Source of the DNA: Candidatus Liberibacter africanus PTSAPSY
GTDB taxonomy: Bacteria > Pseudomonadota > Alphaproteobacteria > Rhizobiales > Rhizobiaceae
NCBI RefSeq assembly: GCF_001021085.1
Contig: NZ_CP004021.1
Span: 890,001 to 954,000 of the forward strand
Reading direction: 5' to 3'
Length of the DNA stretch: 64,000 nucleotides
Shown piece after piece: positions 32,335-41,766 of this stretch; position 1 is the first letter of the stretch; each line of letters begins with the position of its first letter. The notes under the pieces are model-generated. The model did not search any database and was not told where the DNA came from. It saw only the letters and a program-made list of their open reading frames with translations. Made by a program: the position numbers and the translations under genes.

Positions 32335-34654
32335 ATGGAAAATAAATCGTCAGAAAAAACACAAAATCCTCAATTTCAAAAAAGAAGATGATTTATTTAA
32401 ACAAGCTCTTTTATATCATCAATATCCTTCTCCAGGGAAATTAGAAATTAATGCAACTAAAATATTGAATGATCAAAAAGATCTTTCTCTGGCGTATTCT
32501 CCAGGTGTGGCAGCTCCTTGTATGATGATTGCTAAAGATCCTTCTAAAGCTGCTATGTATACTAATCGTTCTAATCTTGTGGCGGTAATTTCTAATGGTT
32601 CTGCTGTTCTTGGGTTGGGGAATATTGGTCCTTTAGCTTCTAAGCCTGTGATGGAAGGAAAGGCAGTATTATTTAAGAAATTTGCGGGAATTGATGTATT
32701 TGATATAGAAATTGATGCAACAGATGTTGACACAATGGTTTCAACAATTACCGCATTGGAACCAACATTCGGAGGTATTAACTTAGAAGATATTAAAGCT
32801 CCGGAGTGTTTTGAAGTAGAAAAAATTTTATCGCAAAAATTAAAAATAGCTTGTCTTCATGATGATCAGCATGGAACAGCTGTTACTGTTACGGCTGCAG
32901 TTCTCAATGGAATGAAATTGGTAGGTAAAGAATTTAGTGATATTAAAATTGTCACTTTAGGAGCGGGAGCCGCTGCATTGGCTTGCTTGAATCTATTAGT
33001 TACAATGGGAGTGCGACGAGAGAATATTTGGGTTCATGATTTAGAAGGTCTTGTGTATAAAAATCGTAAGAAAAAAATAGATAAGTGGAAAGCAGTTTAC
33101 GCTCAGAATAGTGGTCCAAAGACACTTGCTGAGACAATGCAAGATGCTGACGTATTCCTTGGTTTATCTGTTGCAGGAGCTCTTGATTCTACTGTTTTAC
33201 AATATATGGCTAAAAATCCATTGATTATGACTTTGGCTAATCCAATTCCTGAGATTATGCCTGATGAGGTGAAAAAAAATCGGCCGGATGCAATGATTTG
33301 CACGGGTCGTTCTGATTTTTCTAATCAGGTTAACAATGTCCTTTGTTTCCCTTATATTTTTAGAGGGGCATTAGATTGTGGGGCGACTTCTATAAATGAA
33401 GAGATGAAGGTTGCGGCGGCGCGTGCTATGGCTGCATTGGTTCGTGATGTTCCTCCTGATGCAGTATTTGATGATTTTTCGAAAGAATCTCCTGTTTTTG
33501 GGCCGAATTACCTTATTCCATCTCCTTTTGATTCTAATTTGATGTTGTACATTGCTCCTGCAGTTGCTAAGGCTGCCGAAGAAACGGGAGTTGCTTCTTC
33601 TCCGATTAAAGATTATGACCATTATAGTGATTCCTTAAAACGTTTTTTGTTTCCAGGAAGATCATTGATGAAAAGATTTTTTTCTATTGCAAAAAATGCG
33701 GATTCAAAACGTGTTATATTTTCTTTAGGTGAAAATGATTCTGTTTTGCGTGCTGCGCAATTATTAATAAAAGAAAAGATAGCTAGACCAGTTCTTGTAG
33801 GTTCTGCTGATACTATTCAAGAAAATATTCGTTGCCATGATTTGCAAATTATTGCTGAAAAAGACTTTGATATTATTGATCCGAATAATAGGCAATCTCT
33901 TAAATATTATGTGGATTTGTATTGTTCATTAAATGGCGAAAATGGCATATCTTCTGATGAAGCGTATGATTTGCTTCGTTCTAATGCTGTGACTTTGAGT
34001 ATTTTAGCGCTTAAAAGCGGAAAAGCAGATGCGATGATTGGTATATCTCAATCTGAAAGTAGCTATGAAAGTCATTTAACAGATATTAATAAAATTATAG
34101 GGAAAAGATCTGGTATTAGTAATTATTCCGCAGTGAGTATATTCATTATACAGGGTAAAGTATTTTTCTTAACAGATACAAGTGTTTCCGTCGATCCCTC
34201 TGCAACAGAGATAGCAGAAAATACGCTATTAGCATCTCAGACAATACGTTCTCTTGGAATGAAATCACAAGTTTCTTTATTATATCCTTCTGATAGTAGA
34301 TTTCATGGTACAAAGAGTTCTTTAAAAATGCGCGAATCTTTTGAGAAGATACGCGAACTGTTTAAGGAATCAGGTATTGATGACATCATACAAGAAAAAA
34401 ATAATTTTTCTGATATTTTCTGTGCGCAATCTATGCAAGATATATCGAACTCTCACAATGCTCACTTATTAGTTTTTCCTAATATTGATTTTGCAAGTGT
34501 TTCCTTGGAAATGGTAGAATCTATTCCAAATGGATTGTATATTGGGACAATTTTATTGGGTTCAGCATTACCAGTGCATATTTTACCTTCTGCTGTTGGT
34601 ACAAGGGAAATTATTGATACAGCAGTGTTAGCGATAGCGGGTAATAATAAATAA
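32335..34654 (+). CDS. maeB: NADP-type malic enzyme with phosphotransacetylase-like domain; 5' end frameshifted
   Basis: The intact reading frame from TTG 32465 gives 729 residues: malic enzyme domain ([38 protein letters not shown]) and a C-terminal phosphotransacetylase-like domain (from about residue 400), the MaeB layout. The family's N-terminus is still encoded upstream in the same frame back to 32378 ([20 protein letters not shown]), but that frame has no start codon. The ATG with a proper AAGGA site is at 32335, in another frame, and stops after 18 codons. Removing one A from the A6 run at 32378-32383 joins the two into a normal 772-residue protein. So the gene has a one-base insertion, a read error, or slippage. 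The enzyme decarboxylates malate to pyruvate. Monocistronic. Confidence 0.85.
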
Positions 34655-34900
34655 AAATATAAGTTGTAAATAATTCAGGGAAGTAAATTTTATTTTCTAG
34701 GAAGTGGTACTATATACTTTTCCTTATGTGTTAATTATTTAATAAACTTTTTTATTTTTAAAATATGACTTGGTTAAGAGTTAATAATTCTTTCTATATG
34801 ATTAGTTGGCAATAATTACTATTATTTCTTTGCATGTAGCAACAACGACTGGAAAAAAATATTTTTCTAGTCGTGCCAACAAGTAATAAAATATTTTCAA

Positions 34901-36778
34901 TTACAATTTTTCAAGGTCATTGATCATTCTTTCTACCACTTGTAATCCTTTATTCCAAAAATTTGGATCAGCAAGATTAATATTGAAGGGTAAAAGAAGT
35001 TCTGAGTAATGCTTTGAATTTCCTGCACGTAGGATATTAAGATATTTTTCCTGAAAATCACTGATAGTATTGCTTTTGTATATCTCATATAGTGAATTGA
35101 CGAGACAATTACCAAAAGCATATGAATATACGTAAAAAGGGCAATCAATAAAATGAGGAACCATCATCCAGAAACTACCATATTCCAAATCACTTAAATC
35201 AACAGCAGGACCAAGAGATTCTTTTTGAGTTTCAAGCCAAATTTCATTGATTCTATAATCAGGAATATTCCCGGTAGATCGGCGTTCTATATGCAATTTA
35301 AGCTCAAAATCGTAGAAGGAAATTTGTCGTACGATAGTATTCAGTGCATCTTCAATCCTATTTGCTAGAAGTATTTTGCGCTCTTCTTTATTAGAAGTTG
35401 CTTGGATCAAAGAATCAAAAGTCAAAGTTTCACCAAAAATAGAAGCAGTCTCTGCTAATGTGAGAGAAGCATTAGCTGTTAGTATTCCTTGTGCTTTTGA
35501 TGCAAGAACTTGATGAATGCCATGTCCTAGCTCATGAGATAGTGTTTTAACGTCTTGTGGTTTCCCTGCATAGTTCAAGAATATATAAGGATGAACTGAG
35601 GGTACAGAGCTATGTGCAAAAGCTCCTGATCCTTTCCCATCATATCGAGGAGCATCAATCCAATTGTGAGTAAAAAACTTTTCTGCAATTGTAGACATTT
35701 GAGGAGAAAATTTAAAATAAGATTTAAGAACGATATCTTGTGCTTCCTCAAAAGGAATGATAGTTTTGGATGTTCCTGGTAGGGGAGCGAGGCGATCCCA
35801 AAAATACATATTATCTAATTTTAACCATTTTTTCTTCAACTCATAATATCTGTGTGATATATTTGGATAGTAATTCTTCACAGATTGCGTGAGAGCCTCT
35901 ATCACGCATGGTTCTACATCATTGGACAAGTGACGACTGTCAGCAACATTTTCATATTTTCTCCAATGATCTTGAATTTCTTCATCTTTTGCTAGAGTAT
36001 TGGTAATAAAAGAAAAAATATAGCTGCTTTTCTTAAATGTGTGAGATAGCGCTTTAGCAGTTGATTTACGAACTTCTCTATCAGAATCAAGTAGTAATTG
36101 ATATGCATTTGTCAAAGAAATTTTTTTGTCATTTACTTTAAATCGTAGAGATTCTAGAGTTTCAGAGAAAAAACGTTTGAGTGCGTCTCTACCTGTTTGA
36201 GATGTGTCGGAAAAGAGGCATTCCATCTCGTTTGACAATAGATGTTTCTTAATTTTTCTTATATTGTTTATCCAAGAAGAGTATTTAGGTGTTAAAGAAT
36301 CTTGAGCATATGATTTTTCTAAAATCGTATCATCTAGATCATTTATCTCTAGTGTGAAAAAGATGAGTGTTTTTTCAAAATCAGTCAGCTTTGCCATGAT
36401 ATCTGTATAAAATTTTCGGATGATTTGATCCGACAAATTGCAGTGGTATAATAACACTGCATAGGATGCAATACGCCCGATGAGTTCAGCAATTCTTTCA
36501 TATTCAGTAATAGCCGCGCCTAATCCATGACAATCTTTCTGACTGGCGGCGTGTGTTAAATTACCTTTCCAGCGTGATCTAAAAGCTAAGCTTTCATGTT
36601 CAATGCGTTCGAGATCATCCTTAATTTCTTGGCTATCATGAGATGGATATAGATCATTTAAATTCCAACGAGGAAGATTTCCTAGATTTTCTTGAGAATG
36701 AGTTGTTGTTTCTATATCACCAAAAATTCTAGGGAATAACGCACTGGCGCGATATTTAACATCAAAATATTTCGTCAT
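34901..36778 (-). CDS. pepF: Oligoendopeptidase F (M3B metallopeptidase)
   Basis: 625 residues. The zinc site HELGH lies at 415-419 within LSHELGHGIHQVL, followed by the family's AETASIFGE, which supplies the third ligand. PepF/M3B enzymes are cytoplasmic and cut short peptides. The length is normal and the motif intact. It diverges from the response regulator gene at 36968; the 190-base gap must hold both promoters. Supply of amino acids from host peptides is a plausible inferred role. Confidence 0.93.
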   Translation of the reverse strand: MTKYFDVKYRASALFPRIFGDIETTTHSQENLGNLPRWNLNDLYPSHDSQEIKDDLERIEHESLAFRSRWKGNLTHAASQKDCHGLGAAITEYERIAELIGRIASYAVLLYHCNLSDQIIRKFYTDIMAKLTDFEKTLIFFTLEINDLDDTILEKSYAQDSLTPKYSSWINNIRKIKKHLLSNEMECLFSDTSQTGRDALKRFFSETLESLRFKVNDKKISLTNAYQLLLDSDREVRKSTAKALSHTFKKSSYIFSFITNTLAKDEEIQDHWRKYENVADSRHLSNDVEPCVIEALTQSVKNYYPNISHRYYELKKKWLKLDNMYFWDRLAPLPGTSKTIIPFEEAQDIVLKSYFKFSPQMSTIAEKFFTHNWIDAPRYDGKGSGAFAHSSVPSVHPYIFLNYAGKPQDVKTLSHELGHGIHQVLASKAQGILTANASLTLAETASIFGETLTFDSLIQATSNKEERKILLANRIEDALNTIVRQISFYDFELKLHIERRSTGNIPDYRINEIWLETQKESLGPAVDLSDLEYGSFWMMVPHFIDCPFYVYSYAFGNCLVNSLYEIYKSNTISDFQEKYLNILRAGNSKHYSELLLPFNINLADPNFWNKGLQVVERMINDLEKL

Positions 36779-36967
36779 TATTTTTTAGGCCCACCGGTTA
36801 AAAGAATAGAAAAGATTATACTGGAATACAGAATAGAAAGCAATTTGATTATTTGTGAAATAATTTTCCTAAAATTAAAACAATAAATCCAACATTTTTT
36901 TTAACTATAATCAGTACTCTGATAGGTATTGGGTTTTTTATTCTATAATGAAGGAAAAGTGAAAAAA

Positions 36968-38383
36968 ATGCCTAAAGTAAAGAGCATGAATTATCGCAAA
37001 GGGGTTTTAATTATAGATGAGGATGACGAACAAAGCAATTTTATAAAAAGTTATTTAAAATCATATGGATATGATGTTTTTATTGTAAATAATTCGGATG
37101 CATTGGTTTCGTATAAGATACGAGTAGATGTAATTTTTTTAAGTCTTATGAAATTTGAGAGAGATAAAAGAAACATTTTAAAAAACATTGTAGAAAATAT
37201 ACCACTTGTTCCGATTGTTGTACAAACGAGACAAGATGATATGAAAAGTATTCGTTATTTTCTACATGATAGAATCGTTAAATTTTTTTTCAATATCGTT
37301 TCAAAAGACTATATTTGCGATTCTATTATATCTGTTTTAGAAAAAAATTTAGTATCTGCTATGCAAGCCGTTGAAGATTGTACGTTGAATTCTTTAGTTG
37401 CCGTGAGTCCTGCCATGACTCACGTATTAGATTTAGCGTGGAAGGCGGTAGATTGTGCGACTCCATTGATGATAGAAGGGGAATTTGGTGTCGGGAAAAA
37501 AAAAATAGCTAATTCTATTCATGCATCTGGAAGGCGTTCATTGTCTCCTTTCGTGATTGTGAATTGTAGATTTTTTGATCAAGATAAAATTGAGCATATT
37601 TTATTTGGTAATGTGGATTTAAAAACTAAAAATAGTACGCAGTATCTTGGAAAATTTATTGAAGCAAATGGAGGTACTATCGTTTTAGAAGAACCAGATG
37701 CATTACCTTTGAGGGTACAAAGCAGGATTTACCATTTTATAAAAACAGGGAAATTGAGATTATATGATTCTGAAGCTTCTCGAAAAATAGACGTTCGGCT
37801 TATTTTTCTGACAGAGAAAAATTTACTTCAAGAAAAAAATGTATTCCGTAAAGATCTATATTATAAAATTAGTGTTTTTCTTATAAAAATTCCTTCATTG
37901 CGTGATCGTCCAATGGATATTCCATGGTTGGCACACTTTTTTTTGAAATCTTTTTGTGTGGCGAATAGTCTAAATAATATTAATATATCGGATGAAGCTC
38001 TTGCTTTATTAACCGATTATCATTGGTCTGATAATGCGCAAGAGCTTAAAAATACTATACTACGATCTGTAATTGGTCTGAAAAAATCTTATATTACAGC
38101 AGATGATTTTATGTTTTTACTACCGGGGAAAAAAGCACAAATCAGTTCAAAAAAATTAGATACTTGTTATACGATAAGTGAAAATAGCGATCTTCTGTCT
38201 GACAAAAGTATTGCTGCTCTTGACCAAGATGGAGAAGTACGTCGTTTATCTGATATTGAAAAAGAAGTGATTGGATTAGCAATAAAATTATATCGAGAAC
38301 AGATGAGCGAAGTTGCTAGAAGGCTTGGTATAGGGCGTTCTACTCTTTATCGCAAAATTAGAGAGTATAATATCGAGGTATAG
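36968..38383 (+). CDS. Degenerate NtrC-type response regulator
   Basis: 471 residues from ATG 36968; an in-frame GTG at 36959 is possible. Order: receiver domain (about 8-125), AAA+ domain (about 145-375), Fis-type helix-turn-helix at the end (ARRLGIGRSTLYRKIREY). The acidic pocket is kept (D17-D20), but the phospho-acceptor Asp is Ser59 (VIFLSLMKF). Walker A is GEFGVGKK (171-178). Walker B has Glu-Glu (VLEEPD, 241-242) for Asp-Glu. The GAFTGA loop that contacts sigma-54 is replaced by LKTKNS (218-223) with one residue deleted. The protein should therefore be neither phosphorylated in the normal way nor able to activate sigma-54, yet the DNA-binding end is intact. It may act as a repressor or sigma-70 regulator. 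No kinase gene is adjacent. Confidence 0.85.
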   Translation: MPKVKSMNYRKGVLIIDEDDEQSNFIKSYLKSYGYDVFIVNNSDALVSYKIRVDVIFLSLMKFERDKRNILKNIVENIPLVPIVVQTRQDDMKSIRYFLHDRIVKFFFNIVSKDYICDSIISVLEKNLVSAMQAVEDCTLNSLVAVSPAMTHVLDLAWKAVDCATPLMIEGEFGVGKKKIANSIHASGRRSLSPFVIVNCRFFDQDKIEHILFGNVDLKTKNSTQYLGKFIEANGGTIVLEEPDALPLRVQSRIYHFIKTGKLRLYDSEASRKIDVRLIFLTEKNLLQEKNVFRKDLYYKISVFLIKIPSLRDRPMDIPWLAHFFLKSFCVANSLNNINISDEALALLTDYHWSDNAQELKNTILRSVIGLKKSYITADDFMFLLPGKKAQISSKKLDTCYTISENSDLLSDKSIAALDQDGEVRRLSDIEKEVIGLAIKLYREQMSEVARRLGIGRSTLYRKIREYNIEV

Positions 38384-39835
38384 TAAGGCATTCAATTTAA
38401 ACGTTTTATATCGATTTACTCTGCATCTTATTTATGGATTCGGATATAATGGGAAAAGAAATAATCCTTAAATTTTGAATGCCTAAGCGTATTCCATTGG
38501 CTAATTTGAGGATATTTTAGTGATTATTTTTTCTAACTATCTTCTACCATTATATGGTATTTCCTTCTACTTCTCCAATAAATAGTGAATCATTGCACTT
38601 CATTGCGGATGTAGATCTAAATGCTGGAGGATAATAAATTACTCTCAATAGTAGAGTAAAAAACAATCAATTTTTAAAAGGAAGATTAAAAGAATACGTT
38701 CGACGCTAAAGATGGGTTTTAGAAAAAGTACAAGATTATCATGGAAAAATGATATGATTTTCAATTTTCCTAAAGCGTGCATAGAAGCGGTAGAACAAGA
38801 TATTCTTAGACATATACCAACTTTGGACAAAAGATTGTTCCGATATCCTAGGAGAAAAATTAACTGTAGCTAAAGGAATATCTCCACGTTAACAGTAGCA
38901 CGAAACTTAGAATCTGAGGGAATTTAAATATGGGAAATAATGGAAAAACACCTGGCTTAATTTCATATATTTAATACTTTAAACTCGTTTCAATGGTTCA
39001 AAGATAAATCCATAAATGCTGTCGATACTAGGGGGATGATGAGTTTTGTTAAGATAAAATAGGTATCATAAAACTTTAAAAAAACACTTCAATAAAATAA
39101 AATCAATAAAAGGTAGTGTTGAAGTTTGCTTTGTAGGGTGGAAAATAATTGCCATTCTTTGCAGTTGAGGCGGTAAATATGAACGACTCGATGATTTTAT
39201 ATGCTATTATTTGCTATCCTTTATTGTATAATTTAGGTGGGGAGATAATTGAAAGGAGCCGACGACATTATGCGCGATTAAAGGTGAATTAAAGAAAAAC
39301 TAGATAAGTAGGTGTAAAATTATTTTTCTTTGATATACCTTATGTTAATTTTAAGTAGCATTAGGCGATGATCATATATAAAACCGTAAGGAGAGAAGAG
39401 GTCATATCAGAAGATGGGATAATAAAATTCAGCAATGATTGAAAATAATCGTTTTTTCATATCGGGTTATTAACAATTATTGATGCAATACCTATTAAAA
39501 TTATTTTTTTAATTTGGGATTATACTATAAAAATATAGTGATCTATTATTCTAGACAATTCTCAGTATAATTAAGGATGATATGTATATAAAATATAATA
39601 TTATCGCAATTAAATAGTTTTTTGGCATTGTTTTTTCAATAGAAATAGATGTGAATTTAGGTGGTTGTTTTTTTACATTTATTACTTTTCGAAGTAATAA
39701 ATCTTATTTGGTATAAATAAACCAATTTGATATTGGGATACTAATTAATAATTAATCGTCTAAAAACATTCAAGTATCGTATTATCTATTTTTAAAGAAG
39801 GGGGATTATTTTTTCAATAATGAGGAATTTTTTTT
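38384..39835. other. 1.45 kb decayed spacer before the MsbA-like gene
   Basis: AT-rich, with fragments that read as coding for short stretches, such as a 53-codon frame at 38712-38873 (ATG, no good binding site) whose sense continues in another frame, and the 37-codon frame at 39179. An imperfect inverted repeat pairs AAGGCATTCAATTTAA (38385-38400) with TTAAATTTTGAATGCCT (38468-38484), just after the regulator gene. I read the region as relics of one or more lost genes that I cannot name. Confidence 0.45.
39179..39292 (+). CDS. Possible 37-residue small protein (low confidence)
   Basis: ATG at 39179 has GAGG eight bases upstream. The product has one hydrophobic stretch (MILYAIICYPLLYNL) followed by a basic end (ERSRRHYARLKVN). 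After the stop the same frame continues KEKLDK, which suggests either a truncated relic or a short membrane peptide. No family is recognised and it sits in a decayed spacer. Confidence 0.2.
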   Translation: MNDSMILYAIICYPLLYNLGGEIIERSRRHYARLKVN

Positions 39836-41608
39836 GTGTTAGATAAGATATTATCTCCTGCCGATAGAGAGATTCTGTTGCGTATTGCAAAAGAGAATAT
39901 TCATAAGCATGCATGGTGGTATTCTGTGTCCATTATTGCAATGATAATTGTTTCTGCAATGACGTCATCTAGTGCATGGATTATGCGTGATGTGATGAAT
40001 GCAATGGTTGTATCAAAGGATATGTTTCATATTATTACTGTTTCTAGTACAGTAGCAATAATATTCATTGTTAAAGGTATAGCATCTTTTGTGCAAAATT
40101 ACTATTTGAGTTGTGCGGGTAACTCCATTATTGCAGAACAGCAGAAGAAAATTTATCATCGCCTTCTTCAGTATGGTATGGACTTTTACGATAGTAGTCA
40201 ATCTTCGGATTTGCAGGTACGGTTCATCCACGCTACGCAGTCAGTAAGAAGTGTTATTGATATACTCATTACTTCTTTTCTTCGAGATTTTTTATCACTC
40301 ATCGGTTTGATAGTAGTAATGTTTCTACAAGAACCGACTTTATCATTTTGTACAATTATTATAGGGCCTCTTTGTATTTTAGGTATTCGTATTCTAGTTA
40401 AAAAGGTACGTTGTATTATGGAACAAGGTTTGGTCGCGACTGGTCATATTATTCAAAATTTGCAAGAGACTGTTATAGGTATCCGGATTGTCAAATCTTT
40501 TGCAATGGAAGAAGTTATGAATCAGCGCATGTGTGATATGATAAAAGCAGTTGAAGATCGTTTGAATAAGGTTGCTAAGATAGAATCTGCGACAAGTCCA
40601 ATCATGGAAACTATTTCAGGGTTATCTATAGCAGGAATTATTCTTTTTTCTGCTTTTTTAGTCTCTAAAAAAGGCACTAGCAATGCTGGTGAAATCATGT
40701 CCTTTATTACGGCTTTGCTTATGGCATATGAACCAGCAAAGCGTATAGCACGTACTCGCATTACTTTAGAAGGAGGAATGGTTGGGGTACGTTGCATGTT
40801 TTCTATTCTTGATCATCCTATTACAATACAGGAAAGCCCTAATGCAGTAGATTTGCCTGCCGGGAAAGGACAGGTTGTATTTCGGGATGTCTGTTTTTCA
40901 TATCATCCAGGACATCCTGTCCTCTCGGGAATAAATCTGTGTTTCGAAAATGAAAAAATGACAGCTTTAGTTGGCCATTCGGGAAGTGGAAAATCGACGA
41001 TCGTTAACTTATTAATGCGTATGTATGATCCGTCATCTGGATCAATTGAGATTGATGGGATTAATGTTCGTGACATTAGTTTTTCTTCTTTACGGGAACG
41101 CATCTCATATGTTGGGCAGGATATTTTTTTGTTTTCTAATACGGTGCGGTATAATATTCTTGTAGGACGTCTTATGGCTACAGAAGAAGAAATGATCGAA
41201 GTGGCTAAATCTGCTAATGCACATGAGTTTATTATGAATTTGCCTCAGGGATATGATACGCATGTAGGAGAAAATGGTAGCAATCTTTCTGGAGGACAGA
41301 AGCAGCGTATAGCAATTGCGCGTGCTATGTTACGCGATAGTCAAATTCTTGTATTAGATGAAGCTACTAGTGCCTTAGATACGCATACTGAAAGTCTTAT
41401 TCGTCAAGCTCTTTCTCGTTTAATGAAAGGACGTACTACAATTGTGATTGCTCATAGGATATCAACAATTACCGAGGCAGATCAGATTATTTTTATAGAA
41501 AACGGAAAAGTATCTGAAATGGGAGACCAAAAATACTTATTGCAGCAAAAAGATGGTAGTTTATATAAGAAAATGTATGATTCTCAGATTCTTGGCAATC
41601 CATCATAA
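39836..41608 (+). CDS. ABC exporter, MsbA/lipid-A-exporter type
   Basis: 590 residues from GTG 39836 with GAGGA about nine bases upstream. Six membrane helices in the first 320 residues, then a nucleotide-binding domain with Walker A GHSGSGKST (380-388), LSGGQKQR (484-491), Walker B ILVLDEATSALD and an intact H-loop (AHRIS). All catalytic motifs are canonical, unlike the exporter at 2677. The adjacent polysaccharide genes suggest that it exports a lipid or glycan intermediate, perhaps as MsbA; that assignment is inference. Confidence 0.88.
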   Translation: MLDKILSPADREILLRIAKENIHKHAWWYSVSIIAMIIVSAMTSSSAWIMRDVMNAMVVSKDMFHIITVSSTVAIIFIVKGIASFVQNYYLSCAGNSIIAEQQKKIYHRLLQYGMDFYDSSQSSDLQVRFIHATQSVRSVIDILITSFLRDFLSLIGLIVVMFLQEPTLSFCTIIIGPLCILGIRILVKKVRCIMEQGLVATGHIIQNLQETVIGIRIVKSFAMEEVMNQRMCDMIKAVEDRLNKVAKIESATSPIMETISGLSIAGIILFSAFLVSKKGTSNAGEIMSFITALLMAYEPAKRIARTRITLEGGMVGVRCMFSILDHPITIQESPNAVDLPAGKGQVVFRDVCFSYHPGHPVLSGINLCFENEKMTALVGHSGSGKSTIVNLLMRMYDPSSGSIEIDGINVRDISFSSLRERISYVGQDIFLFSNTVRYNILVGRLMATEEEMIEVAKSANAHEFIMNLPQGYDTHVGENGSNLSGGQKQRIAIARAMLRDSQILVLDEATSALDTHTESLIRQALSRLMKGRTTIVIAHRISTITEADQIIFIENGKVSEMGDQKYLLQQKDGSLYKKMYDSQILGNPS

Positions 41609-41766
41609 TGGACGTGCAAAAAATGACTACATGCATGATCTAATGGAGTAATGATATCCTATTCTACTTTTCATGCATTTTTAAATGATACGATGTTTTC
41701 AATATTGATATATGCTATAGAAGTTTTTTCTTCTATAGCAAATAATTTATGTCAAATGTTTTCTTA

